Source: Aquiflexum balticum DSM 16537
Lineage (GTDB): Bacteria; Bacteroidota; Bacteroidia; Cytophagales; Cyclobacteriaceae
NCBI RefSeq assembly: GCF_900176595.1
Contig: NZ_LT838813.1
Location: 1,426,001 to 1,490,000, forward strand
Length of the DNA stretch: 64,000 nt
Direction of reading: 5' to 3'
The position numbers and the translations under genes are program-made. Of the stretch, positions 18,776-28,527 are shown one piece after another (positions within the stretch are counted from its first letter, which is position 1; each line of letters begins with the position of its first letter). The notes under the pieces were generated by a model. It had not been told where the DNA came from and made no database searches. It saw only the letters and a program-made list of their open reading frames with translations.

Positions 18776-19492
18776 ATGGAAAAAGGATTTAAAAATATTG
18801 CTTTATTCTTTGCTGTCACTGCCGCAATTGTTCTCATTGGTTTTTTCCCCACCTACTTATCCCATTTTCCATATTTTGAAGGTTTTGTTGCCTTACACCA
18901 TTTCCATGGTTTTGTTATGGCATTGTGGTTGGTGGTTCTCATTGTTCAGCCCATCCTGATCAACAAGAGGAAATACCAATGGCATCGCATGATAGGGAAA
19001 TTTTCCTACGTTCTCGTACCTATTATTGTGATTTCAATGGCGCTTGTGTATCAAAGGTCATTTGTCATTAGCGTCGCAGAAAATGGGACAGACCATATCA
19101 AGAGTCTTTCCATGTTGTTTTTACCCCTGACGGATATTCTACCATTTACTGTTTTTTACCTATTGGCAATAATCTATAGAAAGAAGGTAGCCAATCACCT
19201 AAGGTTTATGATTTCTACAGCTATAGTGGTTGGCAGTGCGGGAATTGTAAGAATATGTATGGTTTGGTTGGGAATGGATTTCGTTGGGGCAATGTATGCC
19301 AATGCCGTACTGATGATTTTGGTTTTAGTTGGGCTGGTTCTGTATGACTTATATCATAAAAAACTTTCTGAAAACAAGTCATTCGTAGTTGCCTTACTTG
19401 TTTTGGGCATTCCCAATTTGCTTTTGATGTATGTTCCTTATACAGCATGGTGGCAGTCCTTTGCGGAGGGAATAGTAAAAGCCATGAATTGA
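18776..19492 (+). CDS. Multi-pass membrane protein (DUF2306-like), paralogue 2
   Basis: A 238-residue membrane protein with about seven hydrophobic segments. It has HHFHGFVMALW followed by QPILINKRKYQWHRMIGKFSY, the signature shared with the genes at 11773 and 19553. Several histidines next to membrane segments suggest cofactor or metal binding, without proof. It lies 60 bp upstream of paralogue 3, so this pair is a tandem duplication. Confidence 0.62.
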   Translation: MEKGFKNIALFFAVTAAIVLIGFFPTYLSHFPYFEGFVALHHFHGFVMALWLVVLIVQPILINKRKYQWHRMIGKFSYVLVPIIVISMALVYQRSFVISVAENGTDHIKSLSMLFLPLTDILPFTVFYLLAIIYRKKVANHLRFMISTAIVVGSAGIVRICMVWLGMDFVGAMYANAVLMILVLVGLVLYDLYHKKLSENKSFVVALLVLGIPNLLLMYVPYTAWWQSFAEGIVKAMN

Positions 19493-19552
19493 AAAAATGT
19501 ATTGAAAATTGATAAACCCTGATTTGGCAATGATTACATAAAATTTATAAAA

Positions 19553-20179
19553 ATGGAAAAAGCATATAAAAATTTAGGGTACTTCTTCCTGCTTTTGGTT
19601 CCACTTGCTTTTTTGGGATTTTATAAAAGGTATTTAAGTCAATTTCCGGAATTTCAGGAGACTACAACCTACATTCATATACATGCAGCAATTGCTTCAA
19701 TTTGGCTTTTTATGCTGATCATTCAGCCCTTTTTGATAAGGAACAGGAAATATAAGCAGCACCGGATAGTTGGAAGGATTTCATATTTTGTTTTCCCCTT
19801 GCTCATTCTTTCATTTATTCCTGGAATCATGCGAATGGCAAGTTCTGGTAGCCCAAATTTATTTTTCCCTTTATCAGATGCCATCATGTTGATTATTTTG
19901 TATTCGTTGGCAATATATCATAGAAAGAATGTTGCAAAACATATGAGATATATGATTGGCATCGCATTGGTATTTCTTGACCCTACGCTGGGTAGAATAG
20001 GTGTGTTGCTTTTAAATCTACCGGATAACGTAAATCAGAATGCGCTCTGTGTGCTGATTTATCTGATACTGATTTCATTGATATTGCTGGATAGAAAGAA
20101 TGAAAAGGATTACCAACCTTATTTATTGATTCTCTCCTTATGGATAATCCATCAAATTACCTTCAATTTGATATTTTGA
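19553..20179 (+). CDS. Multi-pass membrane protein (DUF2306-like), paralogue 3
   Basis: A 208-residue protein, shorter than its two paralogues. It retains IHIHAAIASIW, QPFLIRNRKYKQHRIVGRISY and the later YHRKNVAKHMRYMIG. The last transmembrane region is reduced. It probably resulted from duplication of the gene at 18776-19492. No function is known. Confidence 0.62.
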   Translation: MEKAYKNLGYFFLLLVPLAFLGFYKRYLSQFPEFQETTTYIHIHAAIASIWLFMLIIQPFLIRNRKYKQHRIVGRISYFVFPLLILSFIPGIMRMASSGSPNLFFPLSDAIMLIILYSLAIYHRKNVAKHMRYMIGIALVFLDPTLGRIGVLLLNLPDNVNQNALCVLIYLILISLILLDRKNEKDYQPYLLILSLWIIHQITFNLIF

Positions 20180-20260
20180 CACCAAAAGAAAGAACAGCAA
20201 CAAAGCAAAAAATGAAAACGAACCACCAACAACGAATAAAATAACTAAAAAGAAATCGAT

Positions 20261-20782
20261 ATGAGAATCACTTCATTTCCAACACTTGCTTTAGCTCTTT
20301 TAATGCTATTTGCATGCAATCAAGGTAAGGATGCCGAAAATAAAATGGAAAAAAATGAAGGGTTAGAAATAGCCAAGAAGGAGCTACTGATTTCCACCGT
20401 AGAAACCTACATAAAAGGAATTAAGGAACGGGATTTTTCAATAATACCTTATGCTGAAAAGGTTACAATGCGTACTCCATTTACCAAAAATGGTACTAAA
20501 ATTCAATTAAAAGGAAAGGAAGCATTGTTTAATGAATGGTGGAAACCACTTCTATTAACACCGAATGCAAAAGAAGTGGTCTTTAAAGTCACGGATTATT
20601 ACTTTAATGAGTCATTAACAAGCATAGTTGTAGAAAGTGTGGTGACTGATTACAATGCTGAACCACCTGCTATCGTCTATGTTGCCGAACGATTTACCTT
20701 GAATGAAGCAGGTGAAATAATTGACCAAATCAATCATATAGATGTGCGTGATGTTTTGACGCCTGGATGGTCTGAAAAATAA
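20261..20782 (+). CDS. SnoaL-like lipoprotein
   Basis: A 173-residue NTF2-fold protein with lipobox LLFACNQ (Cys19) and characteristic blocks VETYIKGIKERD, TMRTPFTKNG..LKGKEALFNEWW, AERFTLNEAGEI. It lies 22 bp upstream of the large hydrolase-domain gene and is probably cotranscribed with it. Confidence 0.7.
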   Translation: MRITSFPTLALALLMLFACNQGKDAENKMEKNEGLEIAKKELLISTVETYIKGIKERDFSIIPYAEKVTMRTPFTKNGTKIQLKGKEALFNEWWKPLLLTPNAKEVVFKVTDYYFNESLTSIVVESVVTDYNAEPPAIVYVAERFTLNEAGEIIDQINHIDVRDVLTPGWSEK

Positions 20783-20804
20783 CGGATAATTTAAAGAAAC
20801 AACC

Positions 20805-23000
20805 ATGACAACCCACTCAAATAGAATTTCATTTTCCCCGACCAATGTCAAAACCCACATTAAATTGGATAATATACTATCTAATCATAGGCCTTCTGTA
20901 GGACAATATGCAACTACGTTTTCCCGGTTAATTTTAATGATGATGTTTGCCTTAGCAATGAAAACAGCTGAGGCTAAAGTAGTCCGGGTGGTGGTTGAGG
21001 AGCGTGTACTGTTGGCAAATGGACATTTCTTTGGCAATGTTGGCCAATATGAAAAAATAAGGGGTACAATCCATTACGAGGTTGACCCGGAAAATCCTGC
21101 AAGTGCAGCCATAGTCGATTTGGAATTTGCGCCAAAAAATGTTCGGGGAATGGTGGAGTTTTCGGGAGATTTTATGCTGCTAATACCTCTTGATATGAGC
21201 AAGGCAAATGGACGATTGGTTTATGAGGTCAATAACCGAGGGCGCATCTTTACTTTTGCCAGTCTTAATGGAGGTCAATTAACCAATAACCCTCAAACAT
21301 TAGAACAAGCCGGTGATGGGTTCCTTTTACATCAAGGATACAGCCTTCTTTTCAGTGGTTGGAATTGGGATGTGACTGAGGGAGATGACAGGTTTCAATT
21401 TGAGGTGCCCTATGCTAAGGATGGAGAGCAAAGCATTAGGCAAAAAATAGCAGCAGAGATAGTTAATAATATGAGTTTGAAAGCTTTGCAAACTATGCCT
21501 TTGGCAAAGCAAAGCCGTGGTTATCCCTCAGCAAATTACCCGCATAATAACATGGATGTGCTGACTGTCAGAGATACTCCTGAAGGGAAGAGAACAATAA
21601 TCCCAAATGATCAATGGAGTTACTCATCTCAAAAAGGCGATGAAATTTTTGCTGACTCCCTAAGTTTATATCTTAAAAATGGATTTCAACCGGGGGAAAT
21701 TTATGAGCTGATCTATGAGGTTAAGAACCCAAAAGTTGCGGGGTTAGGTTTTGCCGCAGTAAGGGATATCTTATCCTTTTTTAAATATGAGTATGAGGAT
21801 GCTTTCGGTTTTCACAATCCACTGATTTCTGAAACCGAACTCGGGAAAGAACCTGCCATCAAATACACTTATGTTTTCGGATACTCTCAGCCCGCACGTT
21901 TCATTGCACATATGCTTATGCAGGGTTTTCATGTGGACGAAAATGAAAGAATGGTTTTCGATGGCGCCCGTATTCATGTGGCTGGAGGTGGTAAAGGTGG
22001 TTTTAACTCCCGTTTTGTCCAGACGACCCATCATCCCTTAGATTTGCAAGGCAATTATATGCCGGCTGATTATCCGCCGTTTAATTTTCTTGCAGACGAT
22101 GATCTTGGTTCAGGTGGCGAAAATGACGTATTGGCTGTGGCTAAGAAGCTCGGCAAGATGCCCAAGATTCTGATTACCAACTCAGCATTGGAATACTGGA
22201 ACCGTTCGGCATCACTAGTCCATACCACCATAGATGGAAGCAAGGATGCCAGTGTTCACAAAAATGTTAGGATTTATTTGATCAATGGCGCCCCACATGG
22301 TCCTACTCCAAGGAGATACCTTGAAGTTGCCCAGCATTCATTAAGTATTATAGATTCCGGGCCTTTAATAAGATCCTTTCTAATTATGATGGATGATTGG
22401 GTTACAAAAGAAATAGAACCTGCGGATAGCAGATATCCGAGGATTGACCGTAATGAATTGATCACCGCTGCAGAACACAAGCAGCTAATGCCGGCCATTC
22501 CAGGTATGCGGCATCCGGGCAGAAACTTCCAGCCTCCGATATGTGACTATGGGCCCGAATTTTGGAACAAGGGTATAATGAGCAACATTCCACCGGTGGT
22601 CATTGGGCACTACCCTACACTTGTACCTGCAGTAGATAAAGACGGCAATGGAATTGGGGGCATCAGACTACCGGATATTACTGTCCCCCTAGGCACATAC
22701 CAGGGATTTAATCCCCGCAGAAATCAAGCAAATGCTCCAAACTACATGACCAGCTTTTTTGGTTCTTTCTGGCCTCTAGCTTTGACACAAGCTGAGCGGG
22801 AAAGTAGCGGCGATTCCCGCCTAAGCCTCGAAGAGCGATACGATGGAAAAGAGTCCTATGTTAAAAATGTGATTATTGAAACAAACAAATTGCTTGGGGA
22901 CCGATTGCTGACGCAGGAAGACGCTGATAGAATCATTGCTGATGCAAAAGCGAAAAACTGGCCACCAGTGATGCTGGAAACATGGCCTTTCTGGAAGTAG
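20805..23000 (+). CDS. Large alpha/beta-hydrolase-domain protein
   Basis: A 731-residue protein. Block ERVLLANGHFFGNVGQYEKI..GTIHYEVDP is typical of a widespread exported hydrolase-domain family (recorded as alpha/beta hydrolase domain-containing). A nucleophile-like YVFGYSQPARF, a glycine-rich GGGKGGFNS and a C-terminal SLEERY.GKESYVKNV segment are visible. The start is uncertain: ATG 20805 gives a long N-terminal extension before the hydrophobic segment; an ATG cluster near 20937 would give a conventional signal peptide ending AEA. No reaction can be assigned. Confidence 0.7.
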   Translation: MTTHSNRISFSPTNVKTHIKLDNILSNHRPSVGQYATTFSRLILMMMFALAMKTAEAKVVRVVVEERVLLANGHFFGNVGQYEKIRGTIHYEVDPENPASAAIVDLEFAPKNVRGMVEFSGDFMLLIPLDMSKANGRLVYEVNNRGRIFTFASLNGGQLTNNPQTLEQAGDGFLLHQGYSLLFSGWNWDVTEGDDRFQFEVPYAKDGEQSIRQKIAAEIVNNMSLKALQTMPLAKQSRGYPSANYPHNNMDVLTVRDTPEGKRTIIPNDQWSYSSQKGDEIFADSLSLYLKNGFQPGEIYELIYEVKNPKVAGLGFAAVRDILSFFKYEYEDAFGFHNPLISETELGKEPAIKYTYVFGYSQPARFIAHMLMQGFHVDENERMVFDGARIHVAGGGKGGFNSRFVQTTHHPLDLQGNYMPADYPPFNFLADDDLGSGGENDVLAVAKKLGKMPKILITNSALEYWNRSASLVHTTIDGSKDASVHKNVRIYLINGAPHGPTPRRYLEVAQHSLSIIDSGPLIRSFLIMMDDWVTKEIEPADSRYPRIDRNELITAAEHKQLMPAIPGMRHPGRNFQPPICDYGPEFWNKGIMSNIPPVVIGHYPTLVPAVDKDGNGIGGIRLPDITVPLGTYQGFNPRRNQANAPNYMTSFFGSFWPLALTQAERESSGDSRLSLEERYDGKESYVKNVIIETNKLLGDRLLTQEDADRIIADAKAKNWPPVMLETWPFWK

Positions 23001-23022
23001 CAATAAACAAAACAATGAATCG

Positions 23023-23760
23023 ATGATAAAATTTTTCAGGAAAATTCGCCAAAGTCTACTTATTGAAAACAAACTCAGCAGATACCTGCTCTATGCCATA
23101 GGTGAGATTGTTCTCGTGGTCATTGGAATTTTAATTGCTCTACAAGTCAATAATTGGAACGAAGGCAGAAAAGAATTGGCAAAAAGCCATGAGATATTGC
23201 GGGAAATAGCAGAAAACCTAGAGTACAACAATGCGCAGTTCCTACAAGAAATCAATGAAGAAGAAGCTGTAGTTAAGTCCATTGATATTGTGTTGGAAAA
23301 CCTAAAAATGAAAAAAGGCTACCACGACAGTTTAGGTTTTCACTTTTTAAATGTGGCCTATTGGCCGGGATCACTCAAAAAATCCTCAGGATATGAATCA
23401 CTCAAGTCGCAGGGACTGGATATCATCAAATCTACCGCATTGAGAAAAGCAATCATCGATTTGTATGAAGGCAATTATCAGGAAATTGCTGAAACGGGAC
23501 GAATTTCAGAGGACAACGTAGCCAACACCATGTGGCCCATGGTTACAGCACTTTTTGAAACGATGCCTTCTGTACCACATCAAGCATTTGAAAGCCTTAA
23601 AATAATTCCATTTGATTACAATGAGCTTGTAAATGCCCAAAACTATCGTGGTTTTCTAAGCTGGTGGCGACATTCAAGGGTCGTGTCCATTGAAGTGAGA
23701 ATGACTGCCATAGAGCAGAACAATAAGTTGATGGCAATGATAGCGGAAGAGTTGAAATAG
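23023..23760 (+). CDS. DUF6090 family protein
   Basis: 245 residues. Basic amphipathic N-terminus MIKFFRKIRQSLL, membrane segment about 22-42 (AIGEIVLVVIGILIAL) followed by QVNNWNEG, then a long helical C-terminal part. The family motif appears as SSGYESLKSQGLDIIKSTALR at about 122-142. By the positive-inside rule the N-terminus is cytoplasmic and the bulk extracytoplasmic. It lies 22 bp after the large hydrolase-domain gene. The function of the family is unknown. Confidence 0.85.
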   Translation: MIKFFRKIRQSLLIENKLSRYLLYAIGEIVLVVIGILIALQVNNWNEGRKELAKSHEILREIAENLEYNNAQFLQEINEEEAVVKSIDIVLENLKMKKGYHDSLGFHFLNVAYWPGSLKKSSGYESLKSQGLDIIKSTALRKAIIDLYEGNYQEIAETGRISEDNVANTMWPMVTALFETMPSVPHQAFESLKIIPFDYNELVNAQNYRGFLSWWRHSRVVSIEVRMTAIEQNNKLMAMIAEELK

Positions 23761-23789
23761 TTAGACCTAAGAAAAATTTTAATTTATTT

Positions 23790-24752
23790 ATGAATCGAAA
23801 CCTTTCTCCCCAACAATTACCCTGGTGCCATTATCCAAAAGCAAATGATATAGAAAGCCACGGTCTGTGCGAACTTCCGTTATTTTTAACCCTTGTAGAT
23901 TGGACAGAAATAAAGAAGTATAGAAGCAATAAGTTTAAAACAGAAGCACTAACAAAGCTGACGAATAAGCAGATATTGGAATTGGCAAGCATAACAGCCA
24001 GGTCTTTTGCCCAAAATGAACCCATGGTGAGGCATGTACAGCTTCCGTCATTAATGCCTGAACAATTGCTGAACAGCTTCCATCATGACCCATTCGGTAA
24101 TGAAGGATTTGGGGAATGGACTTCTGAGAATAACTTTTTTTGGTTTATCCGTTTATTTTCACTTACCAACCCATCCGACCCAATTGAAAACATTAAAATC
24201 AATGCTGATTCTGTTGATTTTTCGTTAGCAATTCTTGATGAGAATAAAAGCGTAATCGGAGGGGCATTCAATTCTGTGATGAAAGCCGAGGATGCGCCAT
24301 TTAGAGACGGAGATCCTTTTCTTGATACAATAATCCAAGTTTACACCCCAAATTTTGATTTGATTTTTACACAGGAACATGAGGCGGTTGAAGCTTTAAA
24401 AGAGAAATATCAAGAGTTTAGGATGGCTCTTGAAAACCAAAAGGTAGGTTTACATTTTTTAATTGCCCGGTCACCGGCCCTTCCCAAAGAGGACACTTTT
24501 GAATTGGTAGCTGCATCAGCTGAGACATTTCGTCATCATGGCTGCCAATATATGCTTGTTGCTGCGTCTAATCAGTGGACAGGAGCAGCTTGTGAAGCAT
24601 TAAATGGCACAAGAGTACACTATTCCCCCTATCGGAGTAAAAAAAGAGTCCCTTTAATAAAGGACGCCACCTCAACAGAACCCTATTCCATTGATGGGTA
24701 TATTTCAGCAAAAGACAGCGGAGCCATGTTTTATGTCATTAAGCTAAATTGA
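23790..24752 (+). CDS. Putative GNAT-like acetyltransferase
   Basis: A 320-residue soluble protein. The centre and C-terminus look GNAT-like (FSLAILDENKSVIGGAF; later FELVAASAETFRHHGCQYMLV followed by NQWTGAACEALNG), but no textbook acetyl-CoA loop is clear. The stop overlaps the next start (TGATG), so it is translationally coupled to the APC permease. An amino-acid-related acetylation role is only a guess from context. Confidence 0.5.
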   Translation: MNRNLSPQQLPWCHYPKANDIESHGLCELPLFLTLVDWTEIKKYRSNKFKTEALTKLTNKQILELASITARSFAQNEPMVRHVQLPSLMPEQLLNSFHHDPFGNEGFGEWTSENNFFWFIRLFSLTNPSDPIENIKINADSVDFSLAILDENKSVIGGAFNSVMKAEDAPFRDGDPFLDTIIQVYTPNFDLIFTQEHEAVEALKEKYQEFRMALENQKVGLHFLIARSPALPKEDTFELVAASAETFRHHGCQYMLVAASNQWTGAACEALNGTRVHYSPYRSKKRVPLIKDATSTEPYSIDGYISAKDSGAMFYVIKLN

Positions 24753-26131
24753 TGGGTCAATCCACTTATACCGGAGAATTGAATAGAACCTTAGGCTTGC
24801 CTTCATTATTTGCGGTGGCTGTCGGGGTAGTGGTATCTCAGGTTGTTTTTGTGTCCATTTTGCAGGGTGTTGGGATAGGTGGGGCGAGCTTTTTTGTGGC
24901 AATGCTCATCGCTTTTGTGCTGACGCTTTGTTACGTTTTCACCTATTCAGAATTAGCCCTCTTGCTGCCCAAGGCAGGCAGCATCAGCTCCTACACAGAG
25001 GTCGCTATTGGCCATTTTCCGGCCATAGTGGCTAGTATAGCAGGATACCTCGCGCCCGCTATTTTTGGCTTGCCTGCAGAGCTGTTTTTGTTGGAGTACA
25101 TTCTCGATGTATTGTATCCTGGCAGTTTTGTTTATACAGGTGTGATTGTTTTGGTAATGTTTACCATTCTCAATTTGATTGGTGTAGATTTATTTTCTAA
25201 AGTGCAGAGTTTATTGTCTTACTTGATGTTGACAAGTATGGTCGTGATAGGAGTTGTTGGACTGACTCATTCCGACCCAAGAGGTCTTCCCATTAGTTCA
25301 ATTGTTGAGGGGATTAGTCATCTTGATTTTAATGTCCTTAATCTTACCATGTTGGCTTTATGGTCTTTTTTTGCGCTTGAATTCGTTTGTCCTTTGATAG
25401 AGGAAACTAAAAATCCGAAGAAAAATATACCTCGCTCGATGATATGGGCAGCAGTTTTCCTGATGGTTATTTATTTTCTGATTGCACTTGCAGGGTACAG
25501 GACAGTGCCTGCCGGTGAGTTGGCAGGATCCGACATTCCACATTGGCTTCTCGTATTGGAGTTGTTTGGTGAGAAAGGTAAATTGATAATGGCCGTGCTT
25601 GCTATCACTGCCACCTGCAGCACCATCAATACCGTAATCGCAACCCTGCCAAGGATGTTGTTTGGAATGGCGCATAATAATCAAATGCCTAAAATCTTTA
25701 TGAAGATTCACCCCAAAACCAAAGCGCCTTGGGTAGGGATTATATTTGTGGCATCGATCATTTTAATTCCCACTCTTCTGCTAAGCGGTAAACAAGACAT
25801 CATTTTAACTTTGATGATTTCTGCAGGCACTATTTGGCTAATTGCCTATATTATTGCTCATATTGATTTAGTGGTCCTTAGAAAAAAATACCCAACTATC
25901 TCACGGCCGTTCAAATCGCCCTGGTATCCATTTCCACAAATATTAGGTATAATCGGCATGGTGTATATGATTCTAAATAATTCTCCTTCTCCGGATATGA
26001 CCCGACAAGTTTACCTCAATGCAGGAATTATTCTATTGATCGCAGGTGCATTCGCTTGGTGGTGGGTTAAGTATAAAATGAAGAAGAAGCTATTTGAACC
26101 GGAGCCGATCGAGAATGCACTTTCCGAATAG
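24752..26131 (+). CDS. APC-family amino-acid permease
   Basis: 459 residues, about 12 hydrophobic segments. The start is ATG 24752 (a TTG at 24749 adds one codon). N-terminal LNRTLGLPSLFAVAVGVVV, then TYSELALLLPKAGS, and the loop PLIEETKNPKKNIPRSMI are hallmarks of APC transporters. It shares a TGATG junction with the preceding putative acetyltransferase. A DUF6090 gene follows 44 bp later. The substrate is not predictable. Confidence 0.85.
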   Translation: MGQSTYTGELNRTLGLPSLFAVAVGVVVSQVVFVSILQGVGIGGASFFVAMLIAFVLTLCYVFTYSELALLLPKAGSISSYTEVAIGHFPAIVASIAGYLAPAIFGLPAELFLLEYILDVLYPGSFVYTGVIVLVMFTILNLIGVDLFSKVQSLLSYLMLTSMVVIGVVGLTHSDPRGLPISSIVEGISHLDFNVLNLTMLALWSFFALEFVCPLIEETKNPKKNIPRSMIWAAVFLMVIYFLIALAGYRTVPAGELAGSDIPHWLLVLELFGEKGKLIMAVLAITATCSTINTVIATLPRMLFGMAHNNQMPKIFMKIHPKTKAPWVGIIFVASIILIPTLLLSGKQDIILTLMISAGTIWLIAYIIAHIDLVVLRKKYPTISRPFKSPWYPFPQILGIIGMVYMILNNSPSPDMTRQVYLNAGIILLIAGAFAWWWVKYKMKKKLFEPEPIENALSE

Positions 26132-26175
26132 GCTAAAGCCTTTCCAAGCTAATCTAAAATTTAATAAATGAACGA

Positions 26176-26967
26176 ATGATCAAATTCTTTAGAAAAATAC
26201 GGCAGAAGTTGATAAATAAAGGTAATCTGAAGCGGTACCTGCTTTATGCTTTTGGAGAAATCCTGCTTGTCGTCATTGGAATTCTGATTGCTTTGCAAAT
26301 CAATGATTGGAATCAAAACAGAATAAACGCCAAAGAAGAACAGCGTATTTCTCAGGATATCTTAGATGGATTTCAACTTTCCAGATTTCTTTTTAAAAAG
26401 GGCATAGGGACCTGGGAGACTGTAATAGGGAATGCCGATACTTTATTACTGATTATCAATAATCCATCAATTCGACCTGACGATGAAAAATTGGAGATGC
26501 ACCTTCACCTGTTGACTTTGCAGGGGATGTCGGGCACTTCTACCACCATCTATGATGTGTTGGCCAATTCGGGTGATCTTGAAATAATTTCCTCTGACTT
26601 ACTGCGAAACAACCTTGCTGAATTAAAATATCAGATGGAGCATTTGAACCATTCTGAAGAGTCTTATGTCCAATTCGTGAATCGGGAACTCCGACCATTT
26701 CTGAATCGCTTCGTAGATCGTTCAGCTTTACGTGGAAACTATGTAAAAGGTCAATGGATTATCAGTTATCACCCATCTCCATTTGGATCTTCATTTGATG
26801 ACCTCATCCAAAGCAGGGAATTTGCCAATCTATTGGCTGATCTTATTGAGTCTTCAAACAAAATGATCAATGTCTACCACAGACTTGAAAAAGTCATTGA
26901 CCAAATGGATTCCCTGATTTTAGCAAAGTATCCCTCCATGCAAGCCAAACCATATATTCCTAAATAA
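26176..26967 (+). CDS. DUF6090 family protein
   Basis: 263 residues: MIKFFRKIRQKLINKGN, membrane helix about 22-43 (FGEILLVVIGILIAL), then NDWNQNR. The family motif appears as IYDVLANSGDLEIISSDLLR about 121-140. The C-terminal half is only weakly similar to the other copies. A truncated copy follows 15 bp downstream. Confidence 0.83.
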   Translation: MIKFFRKIRQKLINKGNLKRYLLYAFGEILLVVIGILIALQINDWNQNRINAKEEQRISQDILDGFQLSRFLFKKGIGTWETVIGNADTLLLIINNPSIRPDDEKLEMHLHLLTLQGMSGTSTTIYDVLANSGDLEIISSDLLRNNLAELKYQMEHLNHSEESYVQFVNRELRPFLNRFVDRSALRGNYVKGQWIISYHPSPFGSSFDDLIQSREFANLLADLIESSNKMINVYHRLEKVIDQMDSLILAKYPSMQAKPYIPK

Positions 26968-26982
26968 AAAGTAGAAAACCGT

Positions 26983-27150
26983 ATGATCAAATTCTTCAGA
27001 AAAATAAGACAGCGATTACTAGCAGAAGGAAATCTGAAACGATTTATAGACAAACTAAAACCTGCAGCTTGGCAGGTTTTTTTATTTTTTCATAAAACCC
27101 TTCTGCTACAAATGGGTTTCAACATACATGGAACCTTACGCAATCGTTGA
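26983..27150 (+). pseudogene. DUF6090 N-terminal fragment
   Basis: A 55-codon open frame that begins MIKFFRKIRQRLLAEGNLKRF, as in the neighbouring DUF6090 gene. It then loses homology before the membrane segment, crosses a terminator hairpin and stops. It overlaps the next gene's start. It is a decayed or truncated copy. Confidence 0.7.
27057..27090 (+). terminator. Rho-independent terminator
   Basis: Inverted repeat AAAACCTGC and GCAGGTTTT with a 6-nt loop, followed by a run TTTATTTTTT. It ends the DUF6090/permease transcript and insulates the gene at 27128. Confidence 0.85.
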
Positions 27151-27517
27151 CGAATCTGGATTCCCGGTTGTTTGGATTCGTTTTACAGGCAATAAAAGCA
27201 CTGACCAAAACTTTCAAACTTATCTGGCCCAAACCAAAGCCTGTTATCGGTACAGCAAGCCATTGGCTATTATTTTCGATGCTTCAAACGCGGGCATACC
27301 CTCACTTTCACATCAAAAAATGCAGGCTGATTGGCTCAAGGAAAATAAGGAATTGATGATAAATTATTGCGCGGGGACTGCTTACATTATCCCCAATGCA
27401 GCCATTCGAGCCATCTTAAAAGTGATTTTTTCATTCCAAAAGCAACCTGTCCCTTATCAGATTTTCGAAAGTGAACCTGAGGCAGAAGCATGGGTGCAAA
27501 GTCTGGTTCTAAAATAG
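27128..27517 (+). CDS. STAS/SpoIIAA-like small protein
   Basis: 129 residues, soluble. The core PLAIIFDASNAGIPSL.HQKMQADWLKEN followed by AYIIPNAAIRAILKVIF and FESEPEAEAWVQS matches the SpoIIAA-like/STAS-SEC14 fold as I recall it. Members often act as anti-sigma antagonists or lipid/ligand binders. There is no partner kinase nearby. The start is ATG 27128, just past the terminator. Confidence 0.5.
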   Translation: MEPYAIVDESGFPVVWIRFTGNKSTDQNFQTYLAQTKACYRYSKPLAIIFDASNAGIPSLSHQKMQADWLKENKELMINYCAGTAYIIPNAAIRAILKVIFSFQKQPVPYQIFESEPEAEAWVQSLVLK

Positions 27518-27564
27518 GCTTGTAAGTTTAATATCAGAACTCTCTTAAATAATTACTCCTCTTT

Positions 27565-28401
27565 TCAAAGATCAATGGGCAACTCAGCTATCTTTTTGAC
27601 TTTGATATCCCTGTAGAAAACCTCAGCCCCTTCGGATTGAATTTGGATTTTGCCGCTTTTTAGAGGCAATTCACCTGTTTCAGATAAGTAACGTGAGTTG
27701 TAAAGGGCCATCACCACTTTGTCGTTTACCACATGCACAGCTGTATCTCCGAAGCAATAAAGTTCCAGGGTATTCCATTCACCCGTTGGATTTTCGGCAT
27801 CGGGGTATTTTACACAGCGCCTTCCTACAGGGCTCAAATCACTGAACACCAATTTTTCTGCCTCAGGATTATAGACATAAAGATCATCAGACTTCTTTGC
27901 CGGTATGTCCATGATTCCTCCTGCTACCCCCCAATAGTCACCGCAATCGCCTTCCTGCACCTGAAACTCCTGCGAGCGCATCCAAAAACCACCGTCTGCC
28001 CCATGTGGTCCCCCGGCATGATAGAGTAAGCCACTGTCCCTTTTATTTTTGTCGCGGGGTTTGTGCTTAGCCTCGCCCCATTTAAATTGAAGGCTGAGGT
28101 GGTAATTCTGAAACTCTTGGGTAGTTGATAATCCGCCCCACTGTTCACCGGATATCCGAATAGCGGGTCTTCCATCCACTTCTACCACACTGAATACGCT
28201 TAAGGGGTCGATATTTAATCCAATTGGACTATCAGATCTCCCCACGGTAGAGTCGGTGGTGGCCACCCATGCGGGCCCTAGGTAGGTGTCCCAACCACTG
28301 AGGTCTTTATCATTGAAGAGTGTTTCCCGTTGTTTTTCAGGCTTACAGGAAACGGATGCCAGAAGAGCAACAGCGAAAAAGAAGATTTTGGCTTTGGACA
28401 T
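27565..28401 (-). CDS. DUF1080 (3-keto-disaccharide hydrolase) lipoprotein
   Basis: 278 residues on the - strand. Lipobox SVSC (Cys19), then ETLFNDKDLSGWDTY, the standard opening of the DUF1080/LamG-like domain. Later blocks include DSGLLYH and GEWNTLELYC. Members are exported and some cleave 3-keto-glycosides. It is convergent with the SpoIIAA-like gene and divergent from the P1 peptidase. Confidence 0.83.
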   Translation of the reverse strand: MSKAKIFFFAVALLASVSCKPEKQRETLFNDKDLSGWDTYLGPAWVATTDSTVGRSDSPIGLNIDPLSVFSVVEVDGRPAIRISGEQWGGLSTTQEFQNYHLSLQFKWGEAKHKPRDKNKRDSGLLYHAGGPHGADGGFWMRSQEFQVQEGDCGDYWGVAGGIMDIPAKKSDDLYVYNPEAEKLVFSDLSPVGRRCVKYPDAENPTGEWNTLELYCFGDTAVHVVNDKVVMALYNSRYLSETGELPLKSGKIQIQSEGAEVFYRDIKVKKIAELPIDL

Positions 28402-28527
28402 TTATTTTGGGTTTGGTTAAAGGTAGTCATTCTTCAATAAATGGGAGTTAAAAAAAGCACAAAACAAAAGAATCTAAAAATGCATATATTGAAAGGTTAA
28501 AGTTTTTGAATGATTAAAATAACGAAT

